NCBI RefSeq assembly: GCF_918797505.1
Contig: NC_092796.1
Coordinates: 33,552,098 to 33,616,097 of the forward strand
Length of the DNA stretch: 64,000 bases
Source of the DNA: Bemisia tabaci
Lineage: Eukaryota; Arthropoda; Insecta; Hemiptera; Aleyrodidae
Reading direction: 5' to 3'
This document shows positions 55,341 to 64,000 of this stretch, piece after piece. Both the position numbers and the translations under genes were made by a program. The notes beneath the pieces were generated by a model. That model was not told the origin of the DNA and did not search any database. It was given only the letters and a program-made list of their open reading frames with translations. Numbering within the stretch: the first letter of the stretch is position 1; each line of letters begins with the position of its first letter.

Positions 55341-56477
55341 AATCGTGACGTATTCGAAACCGCGAACCGTATAGATGAACAATTTCATAGGGGTAAATTA
55401 ATTGAGTATTTCGCATAAACACAGTTTCACTCTAATTCAACCGTTACCAGGGACACATATTCGCGGATAGGTATAACAAGTGCATCTGCAGAAATAATTC
55501 AATGTAGTTTCGAACCATGACGATTCAAAAGTCTAGAAAATGGGTGCACGCAACTCCAGAGCTTTCTCTACGATAGAAGTATGAAAACGGAACAAGCTTT
55601 AAAAACGGCGCACGGTAGAATTCAATTTTGTTTCTTCATACTCACGGCAGACGATGCAAGCAAGTCGAACTGGAGTTCAGGGAGATGCGATAAACATAAA
55701 GCAAGTACTCACCTGGAACAGAAAGCACACATAAAATAATTAAATTAATTAATTAAATACATTAGAGTAATTAGATGCATCAGGCTACAGAGGTCCCACC
55801 GTTTAACCACCGTCTAACCTACGACGTGGGCTCTGTTGCAACGGAAAACCTGAGCCATGATTCAAAAATTCAGAGGAAGCATGCTTATTTACCAAGCACG
55901 GCCACAAATCCTACTACGGGAGGGTGGGTGTGTGTGTGTGTGTGTGTGTGGGGGGGGGGGGGAGTTTCTCAATGTTACTCCGCACAGCTAACCGGAATTC
56001 CAAGGTTTGTCATCGTCAACACGACTGTGCACGCAACACAGACGCGGTAACAGCTACAGCCACCATAAATAAGAAAACCAAAACGCCTACAATTAGGTTT
56101 ATATGCAACACGGTCATCCCTCGAGCACGAATAGTCGCATCCGGCCTTCCCGTAAGAAAACCATTGCCCCTTCAATTCTTTCCTGCTCGTGGCAGTGAGG
56201 CATGTTACATCATTGACATTGCATGCTGTCATGTCACAATGGGTTGGAAATTAGAATGTACAATAAAATTTAAAGCTAATTAAAATAACAAAGTTCAGAA
56301 ATCAATAAAATGGAGGCTTCTTTCTGCGGTGATTAGCAATATTATTTTATTCAGATCTAAATCGGCAATTTTTAGTTGTCTTTTTTAATATTCAAACATC
56401 ACATCATGTCAAGTCGTACTGACGGGACTTTATTTTGCAATTAGGAACTACAATTTCTGATTATTTTGTAAAAGCAC
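55341..56477. other. AT-rich stretch with a GT/G microsatellite
   Basis: (GT)n followed by about 14 G at 55924-55961. Near 56429-56458, GGGACTTTATTTTGCAATTA followed by GGAACTACAATTTCTGA is a family Q end. Frames of 85-119 codons cross the microsatellite and are not supported. Confidence 0.45.
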
Positions 56478-56625
56478 TTATCTGTATAGGGAAACTAATG
56501 GCAAAAACGTTGTTTCTACAGTTGACTGGAAATTAAGGTTTTTAATTGCAAAATTTGTCTGATATACCTTCAATACGTAACAGCGTTGCCAAATAAAACA
56601 ATTTGCGACAATTTTATTAGTAAAA

Positions 56626-56808
56626 ATGAACGTAGTTGACATTCCTGATGATGTTTTGGAATCTATACGGACCGAATACAGAAATACAGGAGTATTAAAA
56701 TTGCAATCAACGAGCAGATTTATCTTCTTTGTACATGTATTAACGATATTTGCGGCAAATAATAGACGGAAACCGAGAGAAATCCCTGCTTCTACTCTGG
56801 AGGATTGA
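56626..56808 (+). CDS. Small ORF, 60 codons, unrecognised
   Basis: ATG in an AT-rich but acceptable context (AAAAATGAAC) opens MNVVDIPDDVLESIRTEYRN..., ending in STLED and TGA. Acidic N-terminus, a hydrophobic segment (FIFFVHVLTIFAA) at about residues 32-44, then a basic NNRRKPR patch. The mixed codon use is not obviously compositional, but a 111-codon minus frame overlaps it completely. May belong with the basic relic just downstream. Function not assigned. Confidence 0.25.
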   Translation: MNVVDIPDDVLESIRTEYRNTGVLKLQSTSRFIFFVHVLTIFAANNRRKPREIPASTLED

Positions 56809-56823
56809 CTCATAAATTAAATA

Positions 56824-57130
56824 TAATATCTGGGTCATCAGCCATTTGACTATGTCACAAACAATGATAAATTGAAGTGTCTAATGCTACACTGCGGATG
56901 CAAAAGGAGACCGAGAAGTTGGACGAAGAAGGGGGTTGATGAAAGAGCAACAGTACCGAGGCTGGCGCCTTTGCTGCAATTCGGAGGAGCTAACAGCTAA
57001 TGGAGATTTATGGAAACGGATGCAGAAGTTTCCGAATAGTTGCAGCAGTGAGACAGGTCATTCCTTGAGTCTGCGAGGCGCACTTTTTGTTGCGGCATTA
57101 GAAATTCAAAGAAGTATATACATTATGTAA
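56824..57130 (+). pseudogene. Possible degenerate transposase-like fragment
   Basis: One plus frame (from about 56827) reads a stretch with KRRPRSWTKKG, followed by a stop at about 57000. An overlapping frame (56936-57130) continues with MKEQQYRGW and later SLSLRGALFVAALEIQRS. An R/K-rich patch followed by W-T-K-K and later L-S-L-R recalls the N-terminal part of PIF/Harbinger-type proteins (RRWW..., then LRFLATG) but the match is loose and no catalytic region is present. At least one frame change would be needed. Confidence 0.18.
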
Positions 57131-57756
57131 ATGAACCTCACAGTCTTCGGTGGATTCCGAAGTTGGTTTTATTTTATTTTTTCATTTACTTATTTCATCT
57201 ACTTTCAATTAACCCAAGTCCGACCAACTTCGGTCTTGTAGACCCTAAACGTCTTGATATAATTGAACTCAACACTTAGAGGGAACTCATACATGGTGAA
57301 ACTGCAGAAATAGTACTCGGCGCATTTCTAGCATTGTACATTGTCCCGAATGCACGATTACATAAGATTAACTGCACGTTTTACTCAAAATAACATTCAA
57401 GTACTGAGCTTAGAAGAATGATTCCGATGATGAAGTTAGTGTCTTCCCATTCACACATGCAGTTTTTTCCGCGTTTCAAGAGTTACGATTTTCGTAAATA
57501 AAAGGTGGTAAAATAGTGCTGAGTCCGCGCTATTTTGTGGGGAGAGTAAGGCCGAAAAATTCCGACAATTTCAAAAGGAGTAAAAGATTTGAGCTGGATT
57601 TGAAATTGTTTGCTTTTCCCGAAAAATACTGAGGACCGAACACCATTTTACCACAATGTTACATGCACCTCGGGCCACAAATCTAGCGTTTCTTCTTTCG
57701 AAAATACTTAACGCTAAATTCAATGTAAGTACTCAATTCTAGGCGAGACAAAATAA
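57131..57756. other. AT-rich stretch, no gene seen
   Basis: A short inverted pair CCGAAGTTGGTT / CCAACTTCGG lies at 57158-57240. Nothing else. Confidence 0.4.
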
Positions 57757-58000
57757 TTCGATATGTATCGATTGTTCTACGAGCTTTCAAATGGGCGAAG
57801 TCTTGTATACTTAGCTTGCGAGAGCCGTCACTGTTGGCAAAACTCGTTACCCTCTATTTGAATTCATTACAAATAATCGATTTCAAGTAAGGGGACATAG
57901 TTCGATACATATCGATTCTTCTAAGAGTGTTTAAACGGGCGACGCCTCGTGTAACCGAATTGAAAAAGTCGCTTCCGTTCCAAAATTACACCTTCGCATC
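57757..58000. repeat. Two-unit tandem repeat of about 144 bp
   Basis: TTCGATATGTATCGATTGTT at 57757 and TTCGATACATATCGATTCTT at 57901; each followed by CTAxGAGxxTxTxAAAxGGG and CGAxGxCTxGTxTA. Resembles family C in its ATCGATTGTTCT motif but lacks the other blocks. Confidence 0.65.
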
Positions 58001-59339
58001 CTGAGTATGAATGCGGAGAGGGATGAAACTCCGCAGCTGCTGGTCTTTTGAAAAAGCCGAGTTTTTACGAGCTTGTAATACTTCATTCACGGCGCAATCT
58101 GTACCGGCATTTGGGCCATTCAAAATGTTTGTTCCGCGCACATTGCCTTCCACGGCAGTTGTTTACTCCGCATGAGCGTGAACGCTGAAGCCGAAATTAA
58201 AAAAACCTCCATAGCCGGCGAGGCGAGGGAAAATTAGAGAACTGTCATTTTACCGACGTTGTTAAACGTCAAAGGTGTTGTTTCCGGTTTATGAGGCTTG
58301 GCTTTCGAGTAGCAACAAAGACCCACGCTATAGTAAATTATTTTCACCTCCCCGGAGTACTGCATAGGCGTGCGGAGAACGAGTACTACTGGATGGATCT
58401 GCGCGGCGTTGCGGATTGCATACGCTCGCGGGGCTGCTATGCGGATTGCATACTCCCAAGGGGCGATGGAGAGAAAAAGTGATGTCGTGGCAGCGCTCTC
58501 CCTCTCCAGGACCGACGATTCGCTCTTGTGCGATTTTACTGAGCTTACAACGTTTATTGCGTTCGATTTGATCGCTGACCCGTTCACGTTTAATGATATA
58601 CTCTAGCTTTTCACGCATGTGTGCCAGGTCTCCGGAAAAATATCATTATACCTACAGGAAGGGTGGAAACGTGACGTTAAAGGAGGGTAAGTGACCTATG
58701 GTTGTAACTCAGTCGCTCAATAAATTTTGGCCAATGTTTATATCCATCCATTTCTTGACATACCTTTGGAGGTGGGTCAAGAATTTTGGACGTGGCCGTC
58801 ATTGCTGCCAGCATGAAAACCAAATTTTGTAAGCGCACCTTTTTCCGGAGGAAATTTTGTTTTATTGTGACGGAGTTTGGCAGTAAGTCAAAAACTCAAC
58901 CAAATCCATTTGCGGATATTCGAATTCGATAGGGGCGCTATATAAACAAGAGCGGCAACAGAGTGTTAACGGGAAAATTAAAAGCCGTAAAAAGGGTGTT
59001 AACGAGCACATGGCGTTTCCGTGGAATTGGCCAAATTTAGGGCTCATAAATGACTTCTTCGCCGTGCAATATCCCCGCGATTCGGACTTTGTAAAACGCC
59101 CCGCTTTAATTTAGCTTTAAGCGCTTCAGCGTTACCGTCGACCTGTTTATAACTTAATTTCGGGAGCATATTGAAGACGTTTCGCTGGAAATCCTCGTTA
59201 CCGGCCTTTCAATTCGTCTCTCCTCCGACAAAAGCTCGTATCTCGATTGCCACGTGAGCCCTGTTCTCCGCATAACACCACGCTTTTCGCGGCTCATATG
59301 GATACAGAGATATGTCCTTATGTCGGAAGAGTTCCGAAT
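58001..59339. other. Unique sequence, no gene assigned
   Basis: 58405-58465 has a 30-bp near-duplication around GCGGATTGCATAC. Three overlapping frames of 63-117 codons occupy 58234-58618; none recognised. AGGAGGAAATTTTG and GACGGAGTTTGGCAGT near 58850-58885 may be trace family A. Confidence 0.35.
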
Positions 59340-59850
59340 TTATTCCGTTCCTCGCGTGACTCACTAAATCAGCCGAGAGCCGACGGACCAAAAGTGAATT
59401 CAGGAGGCGGAAAAAACTGCTTACGCGCAGAGAGAGATAGTAAAAGATCGCAATTGTTCATCTTTCTGACCAATAAAAATATACAAAGAAACGGATGATT
59501 TGTAAGTAAGGAAAAACTGCTTATTTGAAGGAATGGATCGTAAGGGTATATCTTTGCGACAAATGAAACAAATGTATAGAAAGAAACAGATTTTATGATC
59601 GTTTCGACTCTGTTCAGTTCACTGAAAAAAAAGTTGACGGACCAGGAGTGAATACAGGAGACAAAAAACTGATTGCTCGAAGAAAGATCGTAATCGTTCG
59701 TCTACCGGAAAAATGAAAATAAGCGATAAAACATATTGTTTGACAGTAATCATTTCGACTCAGTTCACTGAAGAAGATTCAGGGGATTGTGATATTCTCT
59801 CGATAGAAGATTGTAATTTAAAAACACAAAAATCGCGCATGTCTTTGGTG
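59340..59850. repeat. Imperfect tandem repeat, two to three units
   Basis: GACGGACCAAAAGTGAATTC and GACGGACCAGGAGTGAATAC start at 59379 and 59635. TCGACTCTGTTCAGTTCACT and TCGACTCAGTTCACTGAA recur at about 59606 and 59757. Units share GATCGxAATxGTTCxTC. A third partial unit decays after 59830. Confidence 0.65.
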
Positions 59851-59949
59851 ATAGTTGAACAGTTTATTACAGAAAGGGCGTAAACGGCAAGAGCATGAGT
59901 CAGGTTTTACATGAAAAAGTTGATTTCTTTGACAGTTCTTCATAGTTAT

Positions 59950-60164
59950 GCTTGAAAAAATTAATCGAATAAAACATGTATTTTTGAAGGAATTTATGCA
60001 TAAACTTCAGTGAAATTTTCAGATATGTTAGATCTAATCGCGAACAGAATTATCTGAAAATTTGAATAAAAAATATTTAAAAATTTTCCGGTAAATTCCG
60101 TTTTCAGTATAGGAAATCTGGCAACGCCTGTAGGCTCATGCGGCGTTGTTCCTTAGCACAGCAG
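59950..60164. mobile_element. Family A MITE, 5' truncated
   Basis: Right half well preserved: GGAAATCTGGCAACGCCTGT, GGCGTTGTTCCTTAGCACAGCAG. The left TIR is missing; the sequence merges with unique DNA around 59950. Confidence 0.8.
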
Positions 60165-60627
60165 TATTGCGAGACTTCCCTCAGGAGAGAAGCTATTTCG
60201 ATTACGACTATAAATACGGCCCTGCGAGCTCTATGAAAAACGCGGCTCTCCAGAGAGTTGCTGGTGACGTCAGTGAGTGAACGGTTGCACTTTGGACGCT
60301 TGTCAGCGCGAACACGAACGCAACAAATACGCGCTGTCGAGAGGTCGTTTCGAGCGGAAAGCGGCGTCGGCGACGCAGGAACAAGGGCCATTCCTGCCAT
60401 TAGCCACCCCAACAACCTCTTTTCCCACTAGTTGCTCCTTCCTCCAAACCACCCATGTCAGAGTACTTGGTGCTCGGTCTCGTCTCGACACGACTCTAGT
60501 CATCTCCAACAGCCGAAGAGGATAGTTCCTCCGTGTTGAATCTTGAGTAACAAGCGTTGACTGCAGTGCTCTCGCGCCCTTGCAGAGAAAAAACGCCCAC
60601 CTTCTCTCTTTAAGTACAGGAAATCTA
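60165..60627. other. CpG-containing unique stretch
   Basis: Opposing frames at 60104-60525 (up to 103 codons) overlap. No family recognised. Confidence 0.35.
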
Positions 60628-60964
60628 CACGGAGGAAAAAACTTCGTGCGTGGGACCCAAAGTTTAGGTCATATGGGTCTCTGAAGTTTTCGGATTGAGC
60701 ATCTGAACTCTTTAGATCTAGCTGTCGAGGTTCGGATCACACATCTGAAACTTCAGTTCTTACATCTGAAGTACTTCGGTTTTTCACATCCGAAAAACTT
60801 CGGTCCTCACATCTGAAGTACTTCAGATGTAAGATCTGAAGTTTCAGATGTGTGATCCGAACCTCGACAGCTAGATCTGAAGTGTTCAGATGCTCAATCT
60901 GAAAACTTCAGAGATCCATATGACCTAAACTTCGGGTCCCACGTACGAGGTTTTTTTCTCCGTG
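60628..60964. mobile_element. Family F: 337-bp near-perfect palindrome, TA-flanked
   Basis: CACGGAGGAAAAAACTTCGT at the left and GAGGTTTTTTTCTCCGTG at the right, TA on both sides (60626-60627, 60965-60966). Arms of about 160 bp are highly alike: GGTCATATGGGTCTCTGAAG, GATCTAGCTGTCGAGGTTCG and ACATCTGAAGTACTTC all have exact or near-exact inverted partners. TA duplication and a foldback form fit a Tc1/mariner-type MITE; no ORF. Confidence 0.92.
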
Positions 60965-61207
60965 TATGGCGCTCGGAAAGAGTATACTTCGACTTCATGA
61001 TTCAATTTGGAACTATAATTTCTCGCTCAATTTAGAAACATCATGTGCCGTAAATTTTTCTATGCATGTAGGTGCTCTTGTGGATGAGCCTGATATTGTA
61101 ATTCCCAATTGCAATTAAATGTGGTCCATTTTATAGACCCCCCAAAAAAGGGTTCAAGTGTTTTCGTCTACTAACAAAAAGTATAATTTTTATTGGCTAC
61201 TGCTATT
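60965..61207. other. AT-rich spacer with family Q pieces
   Basis: AATTTGGAACTATAATTTCT at 61000-61022 and GTAATTCCCAATTGCAATTA plus AATGTGGTCCATTTT at 61098-61131 are diverged Q termini without partners. Confidence 0.5.
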
Positions 61208-61556
61208 TGGACTACATTTTGTGATTAGAAACTATGATTTCTGGATTACCTGTAAAAAAAACGAAACTATTCCCTCCGAAGAGAAGACAACATGTGTCTC
61301 TTGAGGGACCAATAGTCTCCCGTGAGGGAGAACTTTGTCTCCTGAGGCACTGCTTTTCTCTCCTGAGAAACAAATTATCTCTCCTAAGAAATAAATTCTC
61401 TATCTTGAGAGACAATTGTTCTCACCCGCGAGAATAGTTTTCTCTCCGAAGAAAAAACTATTCTCTCCAAAAAGAAAACTTTTCTCTCCGGAGACAAAAC
61501 TATTCCCTCCGAAGATGAGCCAGAAATTGTAGTTCCTGATTGCAATATGTGGTCCA
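61208..61556. mobile_element. Family Q element with an internal 21-bp minisatellite
   Basis: TGGACTACATTTTGTGATTA and GAAACTATGATTTCTGG at the left; CCAGAAATTGTAGTTCCTGA and TTGCAATATGTGGTCCA at the right. Between the ends, from 61262 to 61515, lie roughly 12 copies of a 21-22-bp unit (for instance TATTCTCTCCGAAGAAAAAAC, CTCTCCTAAGAAATAAATT). Minus-strand frames show heptad repeats NLFLRRD/NLFLRRE and GENSFFF/GEKSFLF; the frame changes near 61420. Confidence 0.8.
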
Positions 61557-62479
61557 TTTTGTCTACACAGATTATATCTAATAAAATAATTTTTCAGATA
61601 CGTACGTCTACTGACATTAAGTACGCACAAAGTAACGTATACTTCTTTAAAGGCCACCATTAATATATATATATAAAGTCGCTTTATAACGCACTCTGGC
61701 GTTCTACGACACCCAAACGCCACATATGCCTGTCTTCCCAGAGTCACCATTAAAATAAGTCTGTAAAAATGTTGTCTACTGGGTAGACATTTGGAAGTCT
61801 CCTTTTTGTAGATTTTAGTGAAATGTTAAAATTAGGGCATTTTAGGTTGAGGCCTGCTAACGTAATGGATCATGTTCCCTCTCTATGAAACTGTTTCCTT
61901 ATAAACATTAAAATAGCAGTTTACACTGCAACAATTCAAAATTAGTTTGCTTACCGACACGTTTTACTATGTTAGCGACAGAAAAACGAACTTTTCAATA
62001 AATGAAAATCGAGTCTCAAAGACAGTGTAGAGAAAGAGAAAAAATTAGACGTGCAGCATTTCCCTTGGATGATTTTCTTTGATAGGCTACTGCCAGGCGC
62101 AAAAGCGATAACTAGTTTAACACTTATGTCATGCATGCAGTATCAGTTGTAATTGAAGGCGTTTTCAATTCTCTTGGTTATGGCACCGAAAATCGGATGT
62201 ATTTTCCCGCTGCTTGGGATGATTATTTGAATACCTTTGTTGTGCGTGCGGTATCAGTCGAAAAGGAAGGCGTTTCCGACTCTCTGAGTATAGCGCCAAC
62301 AAAACGTATCTCCCGTTTTTCTTTTTACTCAGCCAGTGAGAACTTTAGTGACGCTAATTATCAAAACACTCGAATCCTTTCCCCACGGAGAGCGGTTGAA
62401 CTCGGTCAGCAGCAAATGAATGATCCGGCCTGGCGGTTTACCGCATCGATTACAAATGGCGGGCAAAAAGCACTCCATT
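61557..62479. other. AT-rich stretch, partly duplicated ORF
   Basis: The plus frame 62131-62532 (133 codons) contains an internal repeat, AVSVVIEGVFNSL and AVSVEKEGVSDSL, at residues about 3 and 40, matching DNA blocks GCAGTATCAGTTG / GCGGTATCAGTCG. Its end runs into a family A relic. No known domain; not annotated as a gene. Confidence 0.4.
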
Positions 62480-62640
62480 TGTGCTGCCATGACGCCGCGC
62501 GAACTTCCAGATATTGCCAAATTTCATCGTAAGAAATATTTATTTTTTCAAAGAGTGTATGAAGATTTCTCCTTGGAATTTCCACGTACGCTAGATTGAA
62601 TTATCAAGGCGATGTTTGGAAAAATTCAGAGATAGAAGCG
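62480..62640. mobile_element. Family A relic, left half
   Basis: GTGCTGCCATGACGCCGCGC, ATATTGCCAAATTTCATCGT and CTTGGAATTTCCACGTACGC follow family A order; no right TIR. Confidence 0.6.
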
Positions 62641-62818
62641 CACTAGTTTTTTAAACAATGGACCTCCGAACAGGAAATTTAAATTAAAGACCACAGGATA
62701 GGTGTCTTTATCAAAATACGGTGAACGCATTCAGAATTTCCGAATTCAACTTGTGAGGAAGAAAATTATAACAGTTTTTGTCGATACTGATTCACAGTGA
62801 TTCACACTTATAAAAAAC

Positions 62819-62968
62819 TTGACTTGAATTCGTCGCTTACTTGACATAAGGGCGTAACTACACTCTGCGGTGAACCCTGTCTTCCATACAATATAATGCT
62901 TTTCCGGGCTCATCTCAATGTGTAGATACGCCCTTATGTCAACCAAGCGACAAATTTACTCAAGTCAA
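62819..62968. mobile_element. Family M foldback, copy 1 (150 bp)
   Basis: TTGACTTGAATTCGTCGCTT at the left, AAGCGACAAATTTACTCAAG at the right; inside, TTGACATAAGGGCGTAACTA faces TAGATACGCCCTTATGTCAA. Arms of about 55 bp. Confidence 0.85.
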
Positions 62969-63639
62969 ATCGAATGTTAAACTAATTTCTGTACATTTTA
63001 CGATGATGTATTCATCACAAAGTTCTGCACAGATGGGCTTCCTGTACAGAACTTGTCTTCGAAAATATTTGAAGTACCTTGTGTCAGAGGTGAAGGGAAA
63101 TATGTATGAAATCAAGCTCTTCCAGTTTGCCTAACGAAAAGTTTGATTTCAAAGCTCAGTTCGGCCAACGTTCATTTATGCCCTTTTTTCTTTGTCTTCT
63201 TCTTTTTTGCGATGGGAGTTTTAAATTTACTCTTTATACGAGCATTCATCTCTATTTAATGGGTTCATTTTGAAACTTTTTTATATGTTCATCGTTTGAC
63301 GTGTGTCTGCTTGAAATTCTGACGAGGAAACAAGTACTACGATGCTTAAAAATCTATATTAAATGCATTAAAATATAAAATTCTCCCTGTAAACGCCCAC
63401 CCTTTAAACTCTGGCAACCCGAAAGACGCTAATGAAATTTTAATACTTGTTAAGTAACCAAATCTCAAAATTTAATGTATTTTCCTTGGCTCTGTTGTAA
63501 AAAGCCATAGCTGCTAATAATCTTCTGAAATTAACTAGCTAACCATAAAAATTACACATATTTATATTGTAGGCGAAAAAAGAGATAAAACTCACCTACT
63601 AATGCTTAAAAATTAGATTTTAGATGTGAATGTTTTACA
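62969..63639. other. AT-rich stretch, no gene seen
   Basis: 63290-63360 (GCTTGAAATTCTGACGAGGA, AAGTACTACGATGCTTAAAA) recalls the family O right arm. Otherwise nothing. Confidence 0.4.
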
Positions 63640-63869
63640 CACTGGAAAAAGAAAAACACATTGGATCTAGAGTCCAGACTTTTGAAAAAAATTGCCAAGA
63701 AAAAATATTCTTGATTCAATTAGATTTTTGCTTCAATCAAAAGGAAATCCGCTAAATTAAGAGGCTTGGTTCTTGATTTAAGCAAAAATCCGATTGAATC
63801 AAGAGTATTTTTTTTTGTCGCTGCTTTTAAGAGTCTGGACTCTAGATCCAATGTGTTTTTTTTCCACTG
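63640..63869. mobile_element. Family D MITE, copy 4, CA duplication
   Basis: CACTGGAAAAAGAAAAACAC at the left, AATGTGTTTTTTTTCCACTG at the right (one terminal mismatch), 230 bp. CA directly outside both ends. Interior as in copies 2 and 3. Confidence 0.9.
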
Positions 63870-64000
63870 CAGAATACGTCTTAAGACTAGTTTTAATTGA
63901 AATCACCGATACCTCAATTTTTACAAAAACATAACTCAGGACCTTTTCCTTCAAGCCTTCGATGTTTTTTTTTAAACAAAATTTACCGTAACTAAAGTAA
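63870..64000. other. AT-rich window end
   Basis: No feature recognised. Confidence 0.4.

Noticed and set aside
55924..55961. Functional meaning for the GT/G microsatellite
   Set aside because: An ordinary simple repeat; ORFs through it are not supported.
62131..62532. 133-codon plus-strand ORF with an internal repeat
   Set aside because: Ends inside a family A relic and has no recognised family; the internal duplication is noted but not enough to call a gene.
1..64000. Bacterial operon, prophage or defence system
   Set aside because: No closely packed ORFs, no ribosome-binding-site patterns, and pervasive eukaryotic transposon signatures.

Overview
The window looks like intergenic, or very long intronic, DNA from a repeat-rich arthropod nuclear genome. 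No reading frame exceeds 177 codons and none has a recognisable protein domain. There is no operon structure, no rRNA and no intact tRNA gene. AT-rich unique DNA alternates with short CpG-rich islands. From memory, the mix of repeats (element starting CTGCCGTGCTAAGG, hAT-like element with CAGTGGCG ends, ATTGGACGTATTT element, tRNA-type SINE) resembles whitefly (Bemisia) or a related hemipteran genome. That is recall, not a search result.

The content is dominated by non-autonomous DNA transposons, here named families A to Q. Family A (about 250 bp, foldback, 4-bp target duplications) has about 17 copies or relics. Family B (TIR CAGCGGGCTGATTATTG) has 6 copies plus a diverged relative. Family C is hAT-like (CAGTGGCG ends, 8-bp duplications) and occurs singly and as a six-unit tandem array. 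Family D (CACTGGAAAAA ends, 2-bp duplications) has 4 copies. Families F to Q are mostly large palindromes. A tRNA-headed SINE has four traces.

Layout: 0.6-9.3 kb holds a 15-bp minisatellite, families A, D, I, J, K and SINEs; 10.6-11.5 kb the hAT-MITE array; 11.6-17.5 kb A, B, C, K and O; 19-24.6 kb foldbacks, a long poly-A run and D in a SINE tail; 25-30 kb A, K, N, B and one orphan ORF; 31-34.6 kb C, G, K and an in-frame 27-bp minisatellite; 34.8-37.4 kb CpG-rich DNA and a 144-bp tandem repeat; 38.2-39.9 kb a nested stack of B, C, A and SINE; 40-43.4 kb mostly unique AT-rich DNA; 43.8-46.9 kb two tandem repeats of about 147 and 141 bp; 47.7-55.3 kb O, J, B, C, N and P; 56.5-57.2 kb a possible gene or transposase relic; 57.8-64 kb tandem pairs, a TA-flanked palindrome, an element carrying a minisatellite, M and D.

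No host gene is confidently present. A few CpG-rich islands contain consensus splice donors and could be first exons, and two small ORFs are offered as weak gene candidates. The informative content is the repeat structure: visible target duplications, nested insertions that give a relative chronology, and at least five unrelated tandem arrays with unit lengths near 141-149 bp.
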